Source of the DNA: an uncultured Flavobacteriaceae bacterium
Lineage (GTDB): Bacteria > Bacteroidota > Bacteroidia > Flavobacteriales > Flavobacteriaceae
NCBI GenBank assembly: GCA_947494825.1
Contig: CANLWN010000003.1
Coordinates: 558,001-622,000 of the forward strand
Direction: 5' to 3'
Length of the DNA stretch: 64,000 nucleotides
This document shows, piece by piece, positions 55,038-63,912 of this stretch. The position numbers were made by a program, and so were the translations under genes. How positions within the stretch are numbered: the first letter of the stretch is position 1; every line of letters begins with the position of its first letter. The notes under the pieces are model-generated. The model worked only from the letters and a program-made list of their open reading frames with translations, did not search any database and was not told the DNA's origin.

Positions 55038-55832
55038 TTATTCATTACTTTTTTTTTGAGAGGTAACGATTCCATTTATATGATTTACCATCTTACACCC
55101 ATCCTGATTGCCATTGTTACATGCAGATGTATAAAAAGATAATGCTCTATCTAAATCTTTTGGGATTTCTTGTCCCTTAAAATAAAGGTTCCCAATTTGA
55201 AATTGTGCGTTTGCATAGTTTTGGTCGGAGGCCAACATAAAATTGGAAATTGCTTTTTGCACATCCTTTGCAACACCTTGACCATTGAGGTACATGATTC
55301 CTAAATTGTATTGTGCCGGGGCATATCCTTTGCTAGCTGATTTTTGAAAAAACCTGTGCGCTTTATTATAATTTACCGGGGTTTCCTTACCAAAGTAATA
55401 TTTACAGCCTTTTGCAAAACTATCCCCACCAATTGGAAGAAACCATAGTATTGCGATAACCGCAAGCAAAATCCACAATGCAAAACCCCAAAACCAATCC
55501 ACAAAAGGAATTTCGTATTGGGGCAAAGGCGTTGGAAAAAAGCCATTTTCCTGAAAGGTTTTGATTTGATTTTCATCTAACGGATAGTAAGATCCCGAGG
55601 TGCCACGGATACCAAGAACATATCCATCATCGGATAAATATGCTCCCATAAAGAAAAATATGCCCGTAGTTTTGTAGGCAAGGTACACCTCTTCTCCATT
55701 AGGGCCCTTGCCTTCTAAGGCCATAATCTCCTTTATGTTTTCCTCTTTTCCAAAAAGACCTCCTATCTTCTTGGCGGACGATATGTTTGGAATTAATACG
55801 GCGAACGAAAAGAATAATAAAAATAATCTCAT
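55038..55832 (-). CDS. Sel1-repeat membrane protein
   Basis: A 264-residue protein with signal peptide (LFFSFAVLIPNISS), a DUF-like strand domain to about residue 100, one membrane helix (about 111-131, WFWGFALWILLAVIAILWFL), and three Sel1 repeats at about 160-255: NKAHRFFQKSASKGYAPAQYNLGIMY, QKAISNFMLASDQNYANAQFQIGNLY, and DRALSFYTSACNNGNQDGC. Sel1 repeats scaffold protein complexes. It is the last gene of the island and shares the repeat with the kinase at 57685. Confidence 0.85.
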   Translation of the reverse strand: MRLFLLFFSFAVLIPNISSAKKIGGLFGKEENIKEIMALEGKGPNGEEVYLAYKTTGIFFFMGAYLSDDGYVLGIRGTSGSYYPLDENQIKTFQENGFFPTPLPQYEIPFVDWFWGFALWILLAVIAILWFLPIGGDSFAKGCKYYFGKETPVNYNKAHRFFQKSASKGYAPAQYNLGIMYLNGQGVAKDVQKAISNFMLASDQNYANAQFQIGNLYFKGQEIPKDLDRALSFYTSACNNGNQDGCKMVNHINGIVTSQKKSNE

Positions 55833-56026
55833 TTGTTTAAATTTTGGTTGGTTACACTTCCTATGTTCATTGATGCTGGTTATGGCTGTTCCGTGTTTTA
55901 CAGATCATGGTAATTGCCAAAGTTTATAACCCAAAACCCAGTAATACCACTATTGGAAACCATGCTATTTTTAATTAGTCCTTTTTTTTGCTTTCAAGAT
56001 GGGCCGCATCAATGGTGTTTTCTGCT

Positions 56027-56803
56027 TTAGTAATTGATTGATTGATTATGGATTTGTTCACGCTTCATTGATTTAATTTTAATCAAATACATTGAATAGT
56101 TATCCTGGGTTTTCCCCGAAGCATTTGTCAAGATTTTGGATTTTACTTCTTCAGGTGTACTTTCAGATGTGAACCAGTGTCTTATTTTATCTTCATCCAA
56201 TGTTTCTAGAATACCATCGGTACATAACAAAAAGAAATCATTTTTTTCAATATCCTCAATCACCTCATAATCTATTCTGGTGGGTCTTACTCCGTTTACA
56301 GCTCTTGTAATGACATTTTTTCGAGGATGATTTTCTGCTTCTTCTTGGGTGATTTCACCCATGTCCACTAAATTTTGTACTTCAGAATGATCTTTGGTCT
56401 GAAAGCGTATTTCCCCATTACGAAGGTGATACACTCTACTGTCCCCTATCCACCCAATCAACGCATGTTTTTTATTATGTGATAATCTTAGCAGTGTTAG
56501 GGTAGTTGCCATTCCTTTTAGGACTGGGGCGGTAGAAATATGATCAACAAGTCTTTTTTCTGTATACTTCAATGCTTTGGGCAAAATATCAACATCCTTT
56601 GCACCAGCATCGTTCTTATTCAGAAACTCTCCGATATACTTACACACCAAAGTAGAAGCTACTTCTCCTTTTTCATGTCCGCCTACCCCATCACACACCA
56701 AAAAAAGTTCATCTTTTGCTGTTGCTTCCTCAGGGTATACAGAATCTTCATTATTATTCCGATTTCCGATTTCATTAATATGGACGGGAGTAAATATTGT
56801 CAT
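56027..56803 (-). CDS. PP2C-family protein serine/threonine phosphatase
   Basis: A 258-residue phosphatase. It carries the motif order of bacterial PP2C/PppA-type enzymes: NRNNNEDS (about 14-21), FLVCDGVGGHEKGEVAS (about 35-50, with the metal Asp38 and Gly-Gly), IGWIGDSRVYHLRNG, FQTKDHS, NVITRAVNG, FFLLCTDGILETLDEDKI, and a final DNYSM with the last metal Asp. Intact and likely active. Its gene overlaps the STM3941-like gene by 4 bp. It should oppose the Hanks kinase encoded upstream. Confidence 0.93.
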   Translation of the reverse strand: MTIFTPVHINEIGNRNNNEDSVYPEEATAKDELFLVCDGVGGHEKGEVASTLVCKYIGEFLNKNDAGAKDVDILPKALKYTEKRLVDHISTAPVLKGMATTLTLLRLSHNKKHALIGWIGDSRVYHLRNGEIRFQTKDHSEVQNLVDMGEITQEEAENHPRKNVITRAVNGVRPTRIDYEVIEDIEKNDFFLLCTDGILETLDEDKIRHWFTSESTPEEVKSKILTNASGKTQDNYSMYLIKIKSMKREQIHNQSINY

Positions 56804-57378
56804 ATATCCTTATTTGTTGTCGGTTTGGTCGACTGCATAAAAGGAATCTGTTTTTGTCTTTTAAACTCCCTAATAATGGTTGACTCTATTTTTCTGAATC
56901 CCCATTTTAATCCACCGGAGGAAATGGAAATTGGTGTTCCATAGGTTTGCATGTTCCTGCGCATAATTGAAGCTTTGAACTTACTGCCTGCATTGTTTAA
57001 ATACTTCTCCGGATTCTTGACATCTATAAGCAAGAATTTGGTAAGCATCACTTGGGATTTTCTGATGTTTTGAATGTCTTTCCATTCAATTAACCCAATA
57101 CTTACCCCATTGGAATTATCCCATATGCCCTTGTCATTGATTATCATACCCATACGGTTTTCAAAAAGCTTTTTGAATACGGAAATGAGTATGGCCCCAA
57201 AAAAAAGAATGGCTATAACCGCAATTGCCGTCATTACAAATGGATTTTCCGTTTTTCGGGTTTGCATGTTTTCGGCATTTAAAAGAATAAATACGCCCAG
57301 CGCTACAAATAACAGGCATCCCAGGATTATAAAGAACAGCTTTATTCTACTCAATGGTATTTCTATATTGTCTTTCAT
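56800..57378 (-). CDS. STM3941-like membrane protein
   Basis: A 192-residue protein with two membrane helices (IKLFFIILGCLLFVALGVFILL and FVMTAIAVIAILFFGAILISVF) and a C-terminal cytoplasmic part, with KGIWDNSNGVSIGLIEWKDIQNI and YGTPISISSGGLKW, which match the STM3941 family. Function unknown. It overlaps the PP2C gene by 4 bp and is 6 bp after the end of the PP2C remnant. Confidence 0.7.
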   Translation of the reverse strand: MKDNIEIPLSRIKLFFIILGCLLFVALGVFILLNAENMQTRKTENPFVMTAIAVIAILFFGAILISVFKKLFENRMGMIINDKGIWDNSNGVSIGLIEWKDIQNIRKSQVMLTKFLLIDVKNPEKYLNNAGSKFKASIMRRNMQTYGTPISISSGGLKWGFRKIESTIIREFKRQKQIPFMQSTKPTTNKDI

Positions 57379-57384
57379 ACGTAA

Positions 57385-57661
57385 TCAATAACTGCCTTTT
57401 TCATCAATTCTTGTTGTTAAACCACTATGGTCCCCAAAAAGACGTAGCATCCTCTTTAACCCATCTGCATTGTCCCCATTGTACTTTTCCAGCATTCTGC
57501 AGACCAAGGCCGAGGCAATTTCTCGCTTGGTATGTCCACCCTTACACCGTCGCAAACCATGAAAAGTCGGTCGAGTGTGTTGGGCCGCCTTGGGCAGGTG
57601 ACTCCTTGTTGGCGTAGCGCCTACCCTGTTCATTTAAAAATACCGGTGAGAATGGTTCCAT
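57385..57661 (-). pseudogene. Decayed PP2C phosphatase remnant
   Basis: Reading from the ATG at 57661, the frame gives MEPFSPVFLNEQGRRYANKES, close to MTIFTPVHINEIGNRNNNEDS of the intact PP2C at 56027. Then the similarity moves to a second frame (HLPKAAQHT), a third (LFMVCDGV), and back to the second (GGHTKREIASALVCRMLEKYNGD). That aligns with the DELFLVCDGVGGHEKGEVASTLVC segment of the intact protein. At least three frame changes and loss of the C-terminal three-quarters mark it as a pseudogene. It lies between the kinase gene and the STM3941-like gene. Confidence 0.8.
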
Positions 57662-57684
57662 GCTGCGGCTTTGGGGGTGCATTG

Positions 57685-60444
57685 TTAATAATTGTTGCTC
57701 AAAAAGGTGCAAGAGTTGTTGTGGTTGCCGTCACATGCTTTACGAAACCACCCTTTTGCCTTTGTCTTGTTGATGGCCCTTCCCTTTCCAAAATAATAAC
57801 AGAGACCAATATTATGCATGGCGGCTGCCGTGCCGTTATCAGCGGCTTTGTTATAGTATGAAAAAGCGGCGTAAATGTCTTTTTGACCGGCGTACCCCAG
57901 TTCATGTATAATACCCAAATAATTTTGGGATTCGCCATCATTCTGTTCGGCCGCCTTTTGGAACCATTTTTTGGCCAGGTTGTAGTATTTGTCTTTATAG
58001 TTGATCAACCCCGCCATATACTGGCTTCTTACATCATTTTGGTTGGCAGCCTTAACGTACCAGGACAAGGCGGTGTATTTTTTATTGGACCCCAGAAGCC
58101 CATCGTAGTACATATTGCCCAAGGCCCGTTGGGCGAGCACCTGATTTTGGTTGGCCGCCAACAAATACCATCTTTTGGCTTCAGAAGTATTAACGGGGCC
58201 ACCATACCCTTTCTCTTCCATCAGTCCCATCATATATTGGGCGGATGCATATTTTTGATCAGCCGATTTTTTATACCATTCCCTGGCACTGGAGTAGCTT
58301 TGGGCCCCTCCAATACCGTTATATGCCCAGCGACCCAAGGCGTATTGCGCCTGCATATCATTTTGTTCCGCTGCAAGAAGGTACCGTTTTTTGGCTTCCC
58401 CAAGATTTTTTTCACCTCCTTCTCCCAATTCGAACATCGTCCCGACAAGGTATTGGGATTTGGCATAGCCTTTTTCCGCGGCCTTTAAAAAGTGCTGCCT
58501 CGCCTTTTGCCGATCTGCAGGTTCCCCTTTACCGTAATAGGCGATGATCCCCAAATTATGAATGGCAAAAGCATTGCCACTCTCGGCCGCCCTGACAAAC
58601 CACTTTTTGGCCTCTGCAAAATTTTGCTCCCTATAGTACATGACCCCCAAGTCGTTTTGCGCATCCAAATAGCCGTTTTCCGCAGCCTTCGTATACCAGC
58701 TTACCGCAGATATCTTATCTTTTGGCGCCAAAATTCCCTTAAAGTGAAAGTTACCCATTAAATATTGCGCATTGGGGTAATCGTTTTCGGCCGCTGTGCG
58801 GTACAATTCCAATGCTTTAATCGTATCCTTTGGCACATGGTACCCATAGCGGTACATGTCTGCCATTCCCTTATGGCAGGAATATCGGTTGATTTCCATA
58901 CACTTTTTGTAGAGTTCAAAGGCTTCCTTGTAATTTTTCTCCGCCCTATTCACGTAGGCCAGATTTTCTATGGCGGCCGGATGTTGATTATCGGCCGCCT
59001 TGATGTAAAGCTGTTTGGATTTTTTCAGATCCCGATTTACCGCCAGTCCTTGTCGATACATGATACCCTGTACATTTTGAGCCTCCGCGTGTCCTTCGCT
59101 GCTAAGGTCCTCAATATGGACCAAGGCTTTTTTGAAGTATGTTTTGGCCTTTGTGGTATCCCTTTCAACCCCAAGACCGTTCTGATGGGCCCAGCCAAGT
59201 TGAAAATTGCCCATGTCATAGCCCGCATCCACGGCCAAATCGGCGTACTCCCTAGCCTTGTCGTGACTTCTATCCGTGCCATAACCATATTGGTTTAGGG
59301 TGGACAAGAAATAGTAGGCTTCGCCAGAATGATATTCCGATGCTCTTAAGTACTGTGCGTAGGCATTTTTGTGGTCGCCCACTTTATAGGCATCCCAGGC
59401 CTCGTCCAAAAGTGTCTTGACCTTGGAGCTCCTGTAGAATGTATAACCCAAGGTCCCTGTCCCCAACAAAATGGCGGACAATGCCAATACGATGGGCCAT
59501 AACCTTCTTTTGGGCCGTAAACCTGTTTCCTTGCCCGAGGTATCGTCACCCAAAAATACGGTTCCTTCGTTGTTATCTTCGTTCAAAGCTTCGTTCAATG
59601 CGGCAATCGAAGGATAGCGCTGATCGGCTCTTTTGGCAAGACAGGTCTTTATAACGGTCTGGAACTTATCGGGAATTTCAGTGAGATCGGGCTCCTTTTC
59701 CAGAATTTCACCTCGAATAAGTTCATAATCCTTGGTGCCCTCTCCAAAAGGGCGTTTTCCCATCAACATATGATAAAAGATGACCCCTATGGCCCAAATA
59801 TCGCTGTGCTCGCTCACTTCTCCGTTAAAGCCGTATTTTTTCTTCGCAAATTGCTCGGGCGCCATATAGTGCGGCGTTCCAACCCCTTCGGTCAGGGTTT
59901 CCTGGAGTGTTTTATCGCTCAACATGTCCTGACTTATACCGAAATCGGTAATCTTGATTACCCTATTGCCGAGTTTGTCCTTGGACAACAGAATGTTTCC
60001 AGGTTTTAGGTCCCTGTGCACAATGCCCTGTCCATGTAGATATTGCATGGCTCCTGTTATGGAGCGTATTATGTTTTCCGAAGCCTTTGCAGAAACTCCT
60101 TTTTTTATAAGGTCTTTGAGTGTTCCGTCGCCCGCGTATTCCATGATCAGAACGGGATAACTTACGGAGCGGCCCATAGCGTCCTTGTGTTCAAGATAAT
60201 CCAGTCCGTAATAGGAAATAATATTGGTATGGGAGAGACCGTCAACCTTGGCAAATTCACGTTCCAAACTGTATTTGCGTTTTCCAGTGTTGCCCGTGGT
60301 GCCCCTTGATACTGCTTCCTTGTATATTTTAAGGGCAACAAATCGGTTGGCCGTGTTGAGGTCCCGTGCCTTAAAGACTTCTGCAAATCCACCTTCCCCA
60401 ATAACATCATCCTCGGGATTCCATTCGTAATGTGATAGTTTCAT
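57685..60444 (-). CDS. Hanks-type serine/threonine kinase with Sel1 repeats
   Basis: A 919-residue membrane kinase. Kinase domain about 8-285: Gly-rich IGEGGFAEVF, Lys39 (VALKIYK), HRDLKPGN with Asp145, ITDFGIS with Asp167, activation segment GTPHYMAPEQF. All key residues are present, so it should be active. A single helix at about 315-336 (PIVLALSAILLGTGTLGYTF) crosses the membrane. Residues about 345-915 hold around 14 Sel1/TPR-like repeats (for example A-x-x-G-Y-A-K-S-Q-Y-L-V-G), probably extracytoplasmic. It is encoded upstream of a PP2C remnant and an intact PP2C. Confidence 0.94.
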   Translation of the reverse strand: MKLSHYEWNPEDDVIGEGGFAEVFKARDLNTANRFVALKIYKEAVSRGTTGNTGKRKYSLEREFAKVDGLSHTNIISYYGLDYLEHKDAMGRSVSYPVLIMEYAGDGTLKDLIKKGVSAKASENIIRSITGAMQYLHGQGIVHRDLKPGNILLSKDKLGNRVIKITDFGISQDMLSDKTLQETLTEGVGTPHYMAPEQFAKKKYGFNGEVSEHSDIWAIGVIFYHMLMGKRPFGEGTKDYELIRGEILEKEPDLTEIPDKFQTVIKTCLAKRADQRYPSIAALNEALNEDNNEGTVFLGDDTSGKETGLRPKRRLWPIVLALSAILLGTGTLGYTFYRSSKVKTLLDEAWDAYKVGDHKNAYAQYLRASEYHSGEAYYFLSTLNQYGYGTDRSHDKAREYADLAVDAGYDMGNFQLGWAHQNGLGVERDTTKAKTYFKKALVHIEDLSSEGHAEAQNVQGIMYRQGLAVNRDLKKSKQLYIKAADNQHPAAIENLAYVNRAEKNYKEAFELYKKCMEINRYSCHKGMADMYRYGYHVPKDTIKALELYRTAAENDYPNAQYLMGNFHFKGILAPKDKISAVSWYTKAAENGYLDAQNDLGVMYYREQNFAEAKKWFVRAAESGNAFAIHNLGIIAYYGKGEPADRQKARQHFLKAAEKGYAKSQYLVGTMFELGEGGEKNLGEAKKRYLLAAEQNDMQAQYALGRWAYNGIGGAQSYSSAREWYKKSADQKYASAQYMMGLMEEKGYGGPVNTSEAKRWYLLAANQNQVLAQRALGNMYYDGLLGSNKKYTALSWYVKAANQNDVRSQYMAGLINYKDKYYNLAKKWFQKAAEQNDGESQNYLGIIHELGYAGQKDIYAAFSYYNKAADNGTAAAMHNIGLCYYFGKGRAINKTKAKGWFRKACDGNHNNSCTFLSNNY

Positions 60445-60461
60445 CTGTTGTTGGTTTGTGA

Positions 60462-60999
60462 TTAGTGCAATCTATTTAGGTTCAGCGTGCTTTCTTTTGT
60501 TTTTTGGACCACCCAGTTCCAGACCTTGCTACCCAATGGATAATCGTTCTGTATGTACAACAGGACGTGCATGGGAGCACTCCCAAAATAGGTACGGCCC
60601 TAACACAGAAAACACCCTGCTTGAATCTGTACGGGGGTTCCCCTTGGTCCTTTTCTGCCTTGCCATGCTCAATTTTGCCCCATTGACCAGTTGTTCCCAG
60701 CTAAGGGTCGCCAAATATCTTTCAGCACTATTGCCTGTAAACAAAAGTGTCCTGATTTCCCCAATTTGGGAATTTGCTATCAATTGGGCCGTTCTTGATA
60801 CGGTCATTGACGGTCTTCCAGCTATGGAACAGGAAAAACCCAAAGTGCCTCCCATGGATTGCGCCTGCATTTGTTGACAACCACCGAACGCCGTGAACAG
60901 TGATCTCCCAATGTTAGAGCCATTTAATTTACAGCTTGTCCCGTTAAAAACCAATAGCTCCAAGCTTTTTATTGGCTCTATTTTGCTGAGGTTGAACAT
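60462..60999 (-). pseudogene. Hypothetical gene with probable 3' frameshift
   Basis: From the ATG at 60999 one frame runs to a TAG at 60529 (156 codons) without recognised domains. After a TAG near 60606 in the next frame, reading continues GRTYFGSAPMHVLLYIQNDYP and then WNWVVQKTKESTLNLNRLH, ending TAA at 60462-60464, just 17 bp before the kinase start. That second frame looks more protein-like than the 3' part of the first. An extra G in the GGG at 60598-60600 would explain it. I cannot exclude that the first frame is intact and the second is chance. The product is unknown. It starts 1 bp after the upstream gene ends. Confidence 0.5.
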
Positions 61000-61000
61000 A

Positions 61001-61540
61001 CTATTCGTTTTCTTCTTTATTCTTTAGTTCCAATAGCACTTCCTTGTCTCCCATTTGCTGAATTTTGAACCGCATTCTTAGGGTTTTGGGTAACTCCTCC
61101 CAAAGCGTACTGGCATTTTTTTTGATCGTGACCGTAATTTTCTCCCTCCCGTTGGCGAAACTTTTATCGGTTCTTTTCCCTCCGTGGCGCTGTGCCAACT
61201 GCTGATAGAGCTCCTCCAGGTTGGGGTCTTCATAAGTAATCGGCCCAATTTCCAGGACTACGGCGTTTTTTGCTCTTTCCCTTTTTTCCTTGGAGCCGAA
61301 CAATATCTTGCCCACCTTATTCACGGTCTCCGTGGCCCCCTCAATGGTATTATCAATACTTTTGGTGGTGGTATCTATGGTTTCGTTGACGTTTTCTACC
61401 GTTTTTTCGGCCTTGTCCACTTTGTTGACCGTTTCTCTTTTTTTTGCACGCTCGTTTTTCCGCGAGTCGCTCTGCTGGGCAAATACATTCCCCGCGATCA
61501 GAAAGATTAAAACGGCGCTCCATGTTTTTAAGGATTTCAT
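61001..61540 (-). CDS. Secreted coiled-coil hypothetical protein
   Basis: A 179-residue secreted protein with signal peptide (LIFLIAGNVFAQQ). Residues about 27-80 are a Lys/Glu/Thr/Val-rich heptad-like helix (ETVNKVDKAEKTVENVNETIDTTTKSI), and the C-terminus is a compact domain (AVVLEIGPITYEDPNLEELYQQLAQR, ...KNASTLWEELPKTLRMRFKIQQ). No family recognised. It lies at the upstream end of the kinase transcription unit, next to the possibly frameshifted gene. Confidence 0.72.
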   Translation of the reverse strand: MKSLKTWSAVLIFLIAGNVFAQQSDSRKNERAKKRETVNKVDKAEKTVENVNETIDTTTKSIDNTIEGATETVNKVGKILFGSKEKRERAKNAVVLEIGPITYEDPNLEELYQQLAQRHGGKRTDKSFANGREKITVTIKKNASTLWEELPKTLRMRFKIQQMGDKEVLLELKNKEENE

Positions 61541-61744
61541 TTTTCCAAGTTTTAATTATACGTTATATGAGTGTATAACTATCTTGGCGAAATATCATCT
61601 TTTCAGGTTTTTTAAATTGATCATGGTCACAGGTCAATACCCAGTTTTACCCTTACACTATTGAGAAATTGAATTTTAAGGATTTTTAGTGAACCTAAGG
61701 AATTATGGCTCCTTGAACAATTGAAAAATCTTGCATGCCTCCAG

Positions 61745-62056
61745 TTATTTTGATATATCATTCTTTGCACGGTAGGTCATGGCCGGGGTTTTTATACAAT
61801 TCGGGGCAGCGATCAAGGAGTCAAGGATTATAGCAAGGGAGTAGATCATGGGTCGCTTCATTGATTTTTCAGTGGTTGTGGTAATGGCACATAGCGTGAT
61901 CAGTTCTGCAAGCCGTTCTCGACCAGTGCTATAAAAAAGCTCAATGTGATCGTAGATGGAATAGGCCCGTGTCAAAATGAGCCTTAGATCTTCCCAGGTT
62001 TCCCTGGAACACTCCATATGTACATCGTTATCAGAAACCCGTTTAACCTTGATCAT
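61745..62056 (-). CDS. Small hypothetical protein
   Basis: A 103-residue frame on the same strand as the island. The first 60 residues (MIKVKRVSDNDVHMECSRETWEDLRLILTRAYSIYDHIELFYS) are charged and protein-like; the remainder (TTTTEKSMKRPMIYSLAIILDSL) is less so and may be a frame-shifted tail. No family recognised. Upstream, 62057-62130, has no other gene. Confidence 0.45.
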   Translation of the reverse strand: MIKVKRVSDNDVHMECSRETWEDLRLILTRAYSIYDHIELFYSTGRERLAELITLCAITTTTEKSMKRPMIYSLAIILDSLIAAPNCIKTPAMTYRAKNDISK

Positions 62057-62130
62057 ATACGACTATTTTTTTCCCTTACACGGAACCCTTATTGTTTCCG
62101 CTTCGTAATAGATCTTAGGGTATCGTGATC

Positions 62131-62637
62131 TTAGGCCATCAATTGCTGTAGTCTTTCCCACGCTTTGTCCACCTCAATTTGTGGATGTTCAGGGCTACTG
62201 ACAAGCTTCCTAAAATCTGTATATTCGTTACGATAGACTTCAAAAAGTCTTTGGTTGTACCGTTTGGATTGTTCCATATTGGCGATACGGTCACAGATCT
62301 TTACCACGGCAGCTTTCCAGTTTGCCCTAATTTTGGGATAGGTCTTGTTTTTCCGTTCTATTCTGTTGCGCCCCAGTTCATCGGTGACCGCATATACAAT
62401 TTCTGCCACTTCTTCCCCAAAGGCCTTTTTAAGGTCGTTATAGGAAAGATCGGTGTCCTCCAGGGTATCGTGTAAGACCGAAGCCACTATGATACTTTCG
62501 CCATATCCCAGTTCCTCCACTATTTTTACCACTTGTTTGATATGGTAGATATAGGGATAAATATCGTACTGTTGATTGGCATGTGCCTTTTCGGCCACTA
62601 ATAGCGCCCTCTCTTTGTCTGTCATGTCTTTTTCCAA
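62131..62637 (-). CDS. HD-domain hydrolase, small alarmone hydrolase-like
   Basis: A 168-residue HD-superfamily protein. The pattern resembles the hydrolase half of RelA/SpoT and the stand-alone Mesh1 type: ALLVAEKAHANQQYD, YIYHIKQVV (first His), VASVLHDTLEDTDL (His-Asp), FGEEVAEIVYAVTDE, and VVKICDRIANM (Asp, Asn). In that family the enzyme removes pyrophosphate from (p)ppGpp. No synthetase domain is fused. The start may be the ATG at 62637 or the in-frame ATG at 62625. It lies between the anti-sigma-like gene and the kinase cluster. Confidence 0.8.
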   Translation of the reverse strand: MEKDMTDKERALLVAEKAHANQQYDIYPYIYHIKQVVKIVEELGYGESIIVASVLHDTLEDTDLSYNDLKKAFGEEVAEIVYAVTDELGRNRIERKNKTYPKIRANWKAAVVKICDRIANMEQSKRYNQRLFEVYRNEYTDFRKLVSSPEHPQIEVDKAWERLQQLMA

Positions 62638-62690
62638 TGAATACCCAATACATCAAAATATCATCTGCCAAAATATTGGGCCTCGGTAAA

Positions 62691-63911
62691 TTATTTATTC
62701 AAACGATAAACTACCATTTCCAAAGTATCCCTTTCCATAAATAGCCGAGTGGTCCTGCTTCCCAACATATCTGTTTCCACTAAGGGAGTGGATATGCTGA
62801 TTTTGGGGTCCAGGGAAAAGAGCTTTGTGCCCAAACGTAAATGGTAAGTGGTCTTTGTGCCCATCCTTACCCGGTAAACTTCCAGGGCATCAAAATCCAG
62901 GTCGGCCGTGATCAGGAGTTGTTTTTTGCCCGTTTGTTCGCGGAACAAATAAGTGGGGGTTCCGGGCTCCTCCTTATAAAGGACATCCAGACTGTTCAAT
63001 TGCCCTGATATTTGGTCGATGTTGGCTACTTTGAGCTTAATTTTTTCGTTGGATGGCACTCCCTTTACCACATTGCCCGATATTCCGTTCCCAAACGGGG
63101 ACTTGGGACCCGGTTCAACGGCTTTGAGCAAGGTTCGTGTTCCCGTTTCCCGTATTAGGTAATAGGAATCCTGGTAAACCAGCCCATAATCGCCCTTTTT
63201 GTTTTTTTGCACTTGCAATTGAAGTCCAGATATTAGGGGGTCGCCATATATGGTCAATACTTTTTCCGAAAAGGTATAGTAAAGTGTGCCCGATACATCG
63301 GCGGTCCGTATGGCCGTGGAACGTAGTTGTTTGAAGCCCCCGAGGGCTAGTTGTATATCATTGTTAAGTCCATCTGGTAGGGAAACCGTGTCTTGGTCAT
63401 TCCCTTTCCCCATATTTTCATCCCCGGCCAATTGGTCCTCCGGCGCCTTTGGGACAATGGAATCCCGAATATGTTCATCCCGGACCAGTTGTTCTTCTTT
63501 TGTGGGATCTGCCAGACTGTCCTTGGGCAGCACCCGTGTGGAGTCCGTGACAACCGTAGGTTCTACAGGTTCCCACGTGAAGGGTTGTTTTGTCAGATTA
63601 TCATAGAGGAACCATCCAGTTACAAGTACTGCGGCAATGCTTCCACCATAGATGACCAGTCTCCGGTAGAGGCCTCTGGTTCCTTTGGTGCTTTTGAGGG
63701 TATGTTCCCTATAATAGGCATCTAACCGTTCCCGCAGAGCCGTTTCTCCCTGTTGCGCTATTCCCTTGTACATCTGACGATAAAATTCCACCTCTGCCCT
63801 AAAATCGGGCTCTTCCTTCAGGCGCTTTTCGACCTTCGTTACCTCCCGTTCGGTCAACTGCCCCTTAAGGTACTTGTCTATTAAATCGATATGTTTTAAC
63901 TCCTCTCCCAT
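62691..63911 (-). CDS. Anti-sigma-factor-like membrane protein
   Basis: A 406-residue protein with an N-terminal cytoplasmic helical region (LIDKYLKGQLTEREVTKVEKRLKEEPDFRAEVEFYRQM, about 9-46), typical of proteins encoded beside ECF sigma factors in Bacteroidota, then one membrane helix (about 85-105, VIYGGSIAAVLVTGWFLYD) and a large extracytoplasmic part rich in strands (LYYTFSEKVLTIYGDPLISG, YGLVYQDSYYLIRETG). There is no Zn-binding H-x3-C-x2-C, so it is anti-sigma-like by position rather than ZAS-type. It starts 1 bp after the stop of the sigma-like gene. Confidence 0.7.
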   Translation of the reverse strand: MGEELKHIDLIDKYLKGQLTEREVTKVEKRLKEEPDFRAEVEFYRQMYKGIAQQGETALRERLDAYYREHTLKSTKGTRGLYRRLVIYGGSIAAVLVTGWFLYDNLTKQPFTWEPVEPTVVTDSTRVLPKDSLADPTKEEQLVRDEHIRDSIVPKAPEDQLAGDENMGKGNDQDTVSLPDGLNNDIQLALGGFKQLRSTAIRTADVSGTLYYTFSEKVLTIYGDPLISGLQLQVQKNKKGDYGLVYQDSYYLIRETGTRTLLKAVEPGPKSPFGNGISGNVVKGVPSNEKIKLKVANIDQISGQLNSLDVLYKEEPGTPTYLFREQTGKKQLLITADLDFDALEVYRVRMGTKTTYHLRLGTKLFSLDPKISISTPLVETDMLGSRTTRLFMERDTLEMVVYRLNK

Positions 63912-63912
63912 A

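Noticed and set aside
60458-60877. Plus-strand frame of 139 codons opposite the gene before the kinase
   Set aside because: Residue composition is not protein-like, all neighbours are on the minus strand, and it is explained as antisense of the minus gene.
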